From: Glaciecola sp. KUL10
GTDB lineage: Bacteria; Pseudomonadota; Gammaproteobacteria; Enterobacterales; Alteromonadaceae
DNA length: 64,000 nt
NCBI RefSeq assembly: GCF_003203515.1
Contig: NZ_BGNG01000012.1
Span: forward strand, 1 to 64,000
Reading direction: 5' to 3'
The notes beneath the pieces are model-generated. The model did not search any database. It saw only the letters and a program-made list of their open reading frames with translations, and had not been told where the DNA came from. The position numbers and the translations under genes were made by a program. Of this stretch, positions 61,545 to 64,000 are shown in pieces. Each line of letters starts with the position of its first letter. Position 1 is the stretch's first letter.

Positions 61545-63430
61545 ATTGGCAAACGCGTATTAAGTCATTTGCGGGAGTCAGTGCATCAGAAGCTGTCTTA
61601 GTAGATAGAATACTCACGTATTACCCCTACTCAGCCAGTGGTAATAACGAAAATGAGGATATTCTCTTTGCGTTGTTGCTGAGTACGCATCAGCATTTAC
61701 AACAAGGAAACACCTGTCTTCCTATTGAAAAAATAGCCAATCAAAGATTGTTTGCTTCAGCCCCCCATGGTGATTTAGTCGAATTAGAAATCGATTTCAA
61801 AGCAGGCATATGTATGCCCGAATCAAATATTCTGTTGGCTATTTTTGAACAATGGACAAGTCAACAGAATGAAGTCATTCCCTATATTGTTATCGACAAT
61901 AAGATAATTATTCAACGTTACTACCAATACGAACAAGACATCGCCCGTTATATCAGTAATTTGAGTACACAAACACTTGGCTTAAACCAAATCGAACAAA
62001 GTGGCAAAGACCTTTTCAATGACTTATTTCCTATCCAGTCATCAATTGACTTACAAGCGATCGCTGCGGCAAATGCGCTTAGACATTCGTTCATGATTCT
62101 AAATGGAGGCCCAGGTACAGGTAAGACACATACTATTGCTCGAATTTTAGTGCTCCTGACACACTTTTTTCCAAACAAGATTATTCAACTAGCAGCTCCC
62201 ACTGGTAAGGCTGCTCAACGTCTCAGTGAATCTTTGTCAAAAAACTTCAATTCTCTGGCAAAGCATGAAGAAAAATTGGTCCGTGATATTGTCGGAGTGC
62301 TTTCACCAGAATCAATTACATTACACAGATTACTTGGTGCATCGATTGGAAAAACCAGCACACTTAAAAATGAGCAACGGAAAATTGCCTGTGACATCTT
62401 AATCATAGATGAGTTTTCGATGGTTGATGTCGCGTTATTTACCAAGACGCTAAAAGCCTGTAAACCAGGAATTCAAATTATCTTGGTTGGCGATACGGCC
62501 CAACTTCCCTCTGTAGAAGCAGGAAACCTTTTGAGTGACCTTTGCCGTGATAGCGATGACAAAATGTCTGATGAAAACCAAACGTTCATAAAACAGTTTT
62601 GTCGTTATGACTTACAACCTTCAAGTTGCAGTGCATATGACCATATCGTTACTCTTAAGCAGAACCGACGTTCTAATCAATCAGTCAACAAACTAGCAAG
62701 CTCAATTGTTCAACAAGACTTCAAGAAACTGGACGACCTCCTTGCTGGACAACACAATTCTTTAATTAGCAAACACGACTGTTCTGAAAGTGACTTCTAC
62801 AATGAGCTTCAGCGTAAAATAAGTGCTTTGCTAAATGAATACCAACAAGCACTTGTATCAGCAAAATCCCCAAAAGAACTGCTAAATGAAATGGGGAAAT
62901 TTAAAGTGCTTTCGCCTGTTAGAAAAGGAAAATATGGGGTCGAAGGCCTAAACAAGCGAATTTGCCAACATTTGTGCTCGTTACCGGCGTACGTTAACGA
63001 AATCAATTTGTTTCATGGACAAGCCATTATTATTGTTGAAAATGACTATTCAAATAACCTTCATAATGGTGACATTGGCGTGATTTGGGATAAACAACAT
63101 GGTAAGTCCCAAGCTAAAGAACTGATTGCGGTCATCGAACGAGAAAATGCTCCCCCACTCGAACTAAGTATTAACCGCTTACCAAAATTTGAAAGTGCAT
63201 TTGCACTAACGATTCACAAAACACAAGGCAGTGAATACAACACAGTTCTGATTATCTTACCTTTTGGTAACAGTGAAGCTTGTACAAAAGAACTACTATA
63301 CACCGGTGTTACAAGAGCAAAACAACAGGTAGATATAGTTGCAACAAAGCAGGTATTAATGCAGAGCTTAAATCGGACGAATCAGAGGGATACGATGTTG
63401 CGGTATTGTTTGGAGCTTAGTGCTAATTAA
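61541..63430 (+). CDS. recD: exodeoxyribonuclease V subunit alpha, RecD
   Basis: This 629-residue protein is a SF1 5'-3' helicase. It has Walker A NGGPGTGKTHTIARI (about 187-201), LAAPTGKAAQRLSESL, Walker B DILIIDEFSMVDVALF, LVGDTAQLPSVEAGNLL, RYDLQ/LKQNRRSN and a C-terminal FALTIHKTQGSEYNTVLIILP with LLYTGVTRAKQQVDIV. The N-terminal 150 residues are the RecB-interacting region. The start overlaps the recB stop by 4 bp, so the operon recC-recB-recD is translationally linked at this point. Confidence 0.93.
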   Translation: MNWQTRIKSFAGVSASEAVLVDRILTYYPYSASGNNENEDILFALLLSTHQHLQQGNTCLPIEKIANQRLFASAPHGDLVELEIDFKAGICMPESNILLAIFEQWTSQQNEVIPYIVIDNKIIIQRYYQYEQDIARYISNLSTQTLGLNQIEQSGKDLFNDLFPIQSSIDLQAIAAANALRHSFMILNGGPGTGKTHTIARILVLLTHFFPNKIIQLAAPTGKAAQRLSESLSKNFNSLAKHEEKLVRDIVGVLSPESITLHRLLGASIGKTSTLKNEQRKIACDILIIDEFSMVDVALFTKTLKACKPGIQIILVGDTAQLPSVEAGNLLSDLCRDSDDKMSDENQTFIKQFCRYDLQPSSCSAYDHIVTLKQNRRSNQSVNKLASSIVQQDFKKLDDLLAGQHNSLISKHDCSESDFYNELQRKISALLNEYQQALVSAKSPKELLNEMGKFKVLSPVRKGKYGVEGLNKRICQHLCSLPAYVNEINLFHGQAIIIVENDYSNNLHNGDIGVIWDKQHGKSQAKELIAVIERENAPPLELSINRLPKFESAFALTIHKTQGSEYNTVLIILPFGNSEACTKELLYTGVTRAKQQVDIVATKQVLMQSLNRTNQRDTMLRYCLELSAN

Positions 63431-63433
63431 AAT

Positions 63434-63465
63434 ATCAGAAGTCAGCTTGGTTACTGACTTCTGAT
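63434..63465. terminator. perfect stem-loop between recD and the dehydrogenase gene
   Basis: ATCAGAAGTCAG and CTGACTTCTGAT form a perfect 12-bp stem with an 8-nt loop just after the recD stop, between convergent genes. The U-tract is poor (GTGGTTTGTTT), so efficiency is uncertain. Confidence 0.55.
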
Positions 63466-63533
63466 GTGGTTTGTTTAAGTATTAATTGGTTCCAAGGAGG
63501 TTCCCGAAGAAGCCGAGAATGACGGGTGTTAGC

Positions 63534-64000
63534 CTACTCGTAAGCCATTTCAAGAATATCCTTCGACACCTCTAAAGTAATATCCTGATGCTCTCCAAGC
63601 TTAAGTCTTTGGTTTTCTTTCAGCTTAGCCAGTACTTCATCGATAGTATTGCGTCCTAGTCCATAATCAGAAATCCGAGTTTTTACTTGCATAGACTCAA
63701 AGAAAGCTTGAGTAGCGTCTATTGTTTGATCAATTAATACTTCATCTGATTCAGCTGATAACTTGAAGACTTCTCTTCCAAGTTGCTTAATCTTCTCTGC
63801 TTTTTGAGCTTTTTGTTTACGCATTAACGACGGTAAGACTATTGCTAAGGTTTGAGCATGATCCAGTCCATACAAAGCTGTAAATTCATGTCCAATCATA
63901 TGCGTAGACCAATCCTGTGGCACGCCCTGCCCGATTAGCCCATTTAAGGCCATCGTCGCTGCCCACATTACGTTTGCACGTGTGTCATAGTCATTTGGAT
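63534..64000 (-). CDS. iron-containing alcohol dehydrogenase, YqhD-like (C-terminal part)
   Basis: The frame continues through the right edge of the window, so the N-terminus is missing here; an internal Met should not be taken as the start. The visible 155 residues read NDYDTRANVMWAATMALNGLIGQG, then GHEFTALYGLDHAQTLAIVLP with the two metal-ligand histidines 14 apart, as in YqhD (BDH group). The remainder is the helical C-terminal domain. These NADPH-dependent enzymes reduce short-chain aldehydes and help detoxify them. It is convergent with recD. Confidence 0.88.
   Translation of the reverse strand, partial: PNDYDTRANVMWAATMALNGLIGQGVPQDWSTHMIGHEFTALYGLDHAQTLAIVLPSLMRKQKAQKAEKIKQLGREVFKLSAESDEVLIDQTIDATQAFFESMQVKTRISDYGLGRNTIDEVLAKLKENQRLKLGEHQDITLEVSKDILEMAYE

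Noticed and set aside
1-64000. Prophage, conjugative element or tRNA-linked integration site
   Set aside because: No integrase, phage structural, conjugation or tRNA gene was recognised; only decayed IS3 pieces were found.

Overview
The window looks like a chromosomal segment of a low-GC marine gammaproteobacterium, most likely of the order Alteromonadales. The reasons are the MipA/OmpV-DUF3019-response regulator-kinase cluster, a DUF3087 protein, a recC-recB-recD operon, and large TonB-dependent receptors, one of them paired with flavin-dependent halogenases and LacI-type operators. No rRNA, tRNA, CRISPR array or prophage was recognised. The assignment to an order is inference from gene content.

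Left part (1-30 kb) is accessory and gene-sparse. It holds a Tat-exported Acg-type flavoprotein, a frameshifted diguanylate cyclase, two alpha/beta hydrolases, an LPLAT acyltransferase, small lipoproteins, and an envelope-sensing operon (MipA-like, DUF3019, OmpR-type regulator, frameshifted kinase). At 11.3-25.7 kb lies an island of exported hydrolases: two inverted paralogous serine-hydrolase lipoproteins, a trypsin-like protease, a membrane-anchored alpha/beta hydrolase with a 35-residue membrane protein upstream, and an S41-type peptidase lipoprotein. The island also holds a TonB receptor, two decayed IS3-family relics, a truncated tag gene, a candidate small RNA and a LytTR response regulator without a kinase next to it. 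Promoters of the hydrolase genes share one layout: ACA-starting elements repeated every 10-11 bp on the coding strand, the last one in the -35 position. This matches the 21-22 bp direct-repeat geometry of LytTR sites and suggests one regulon. After this come a beta-amylase, a 4-TM/XRE pair, an RDD protein and a YkvA-like protein.

Middle part (30-46 kb). An RND efflux pair ends in a strong terminator. It is followed at once by a decaying chemosensory cluster: a receptor with two in-frame stops and no N-terminus, a triple-domain CheW, CheB, and a second receptor fragment; no cheA or cheR is present. On the minus strand a TonB receptor is followed by two tandem flavin-dependent halogenases. The receptor promoter is overlapped and followed by three LacI-family operator-like sites.

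Right part (46-64 kb) is closer to core genome: dGTPase, a second RND adaptor/pump pair, a diguanylate cyclase, DUF3087, the recCBD operon, and the C-terminal part of a YqhD-like alcohol dehydrogenase running off the window.

Several genes are broken at homopolymers (2561-2567, 2642-2647, about 10413-10420). These could be real phase changes or assembly errors. Other lesions cannot be homopolymer errors: in-frame stops in the chemoreceptor, double internal deletion of an S41 paralog, and loss of most of tag. They show a region that has undergone duplication and decay.
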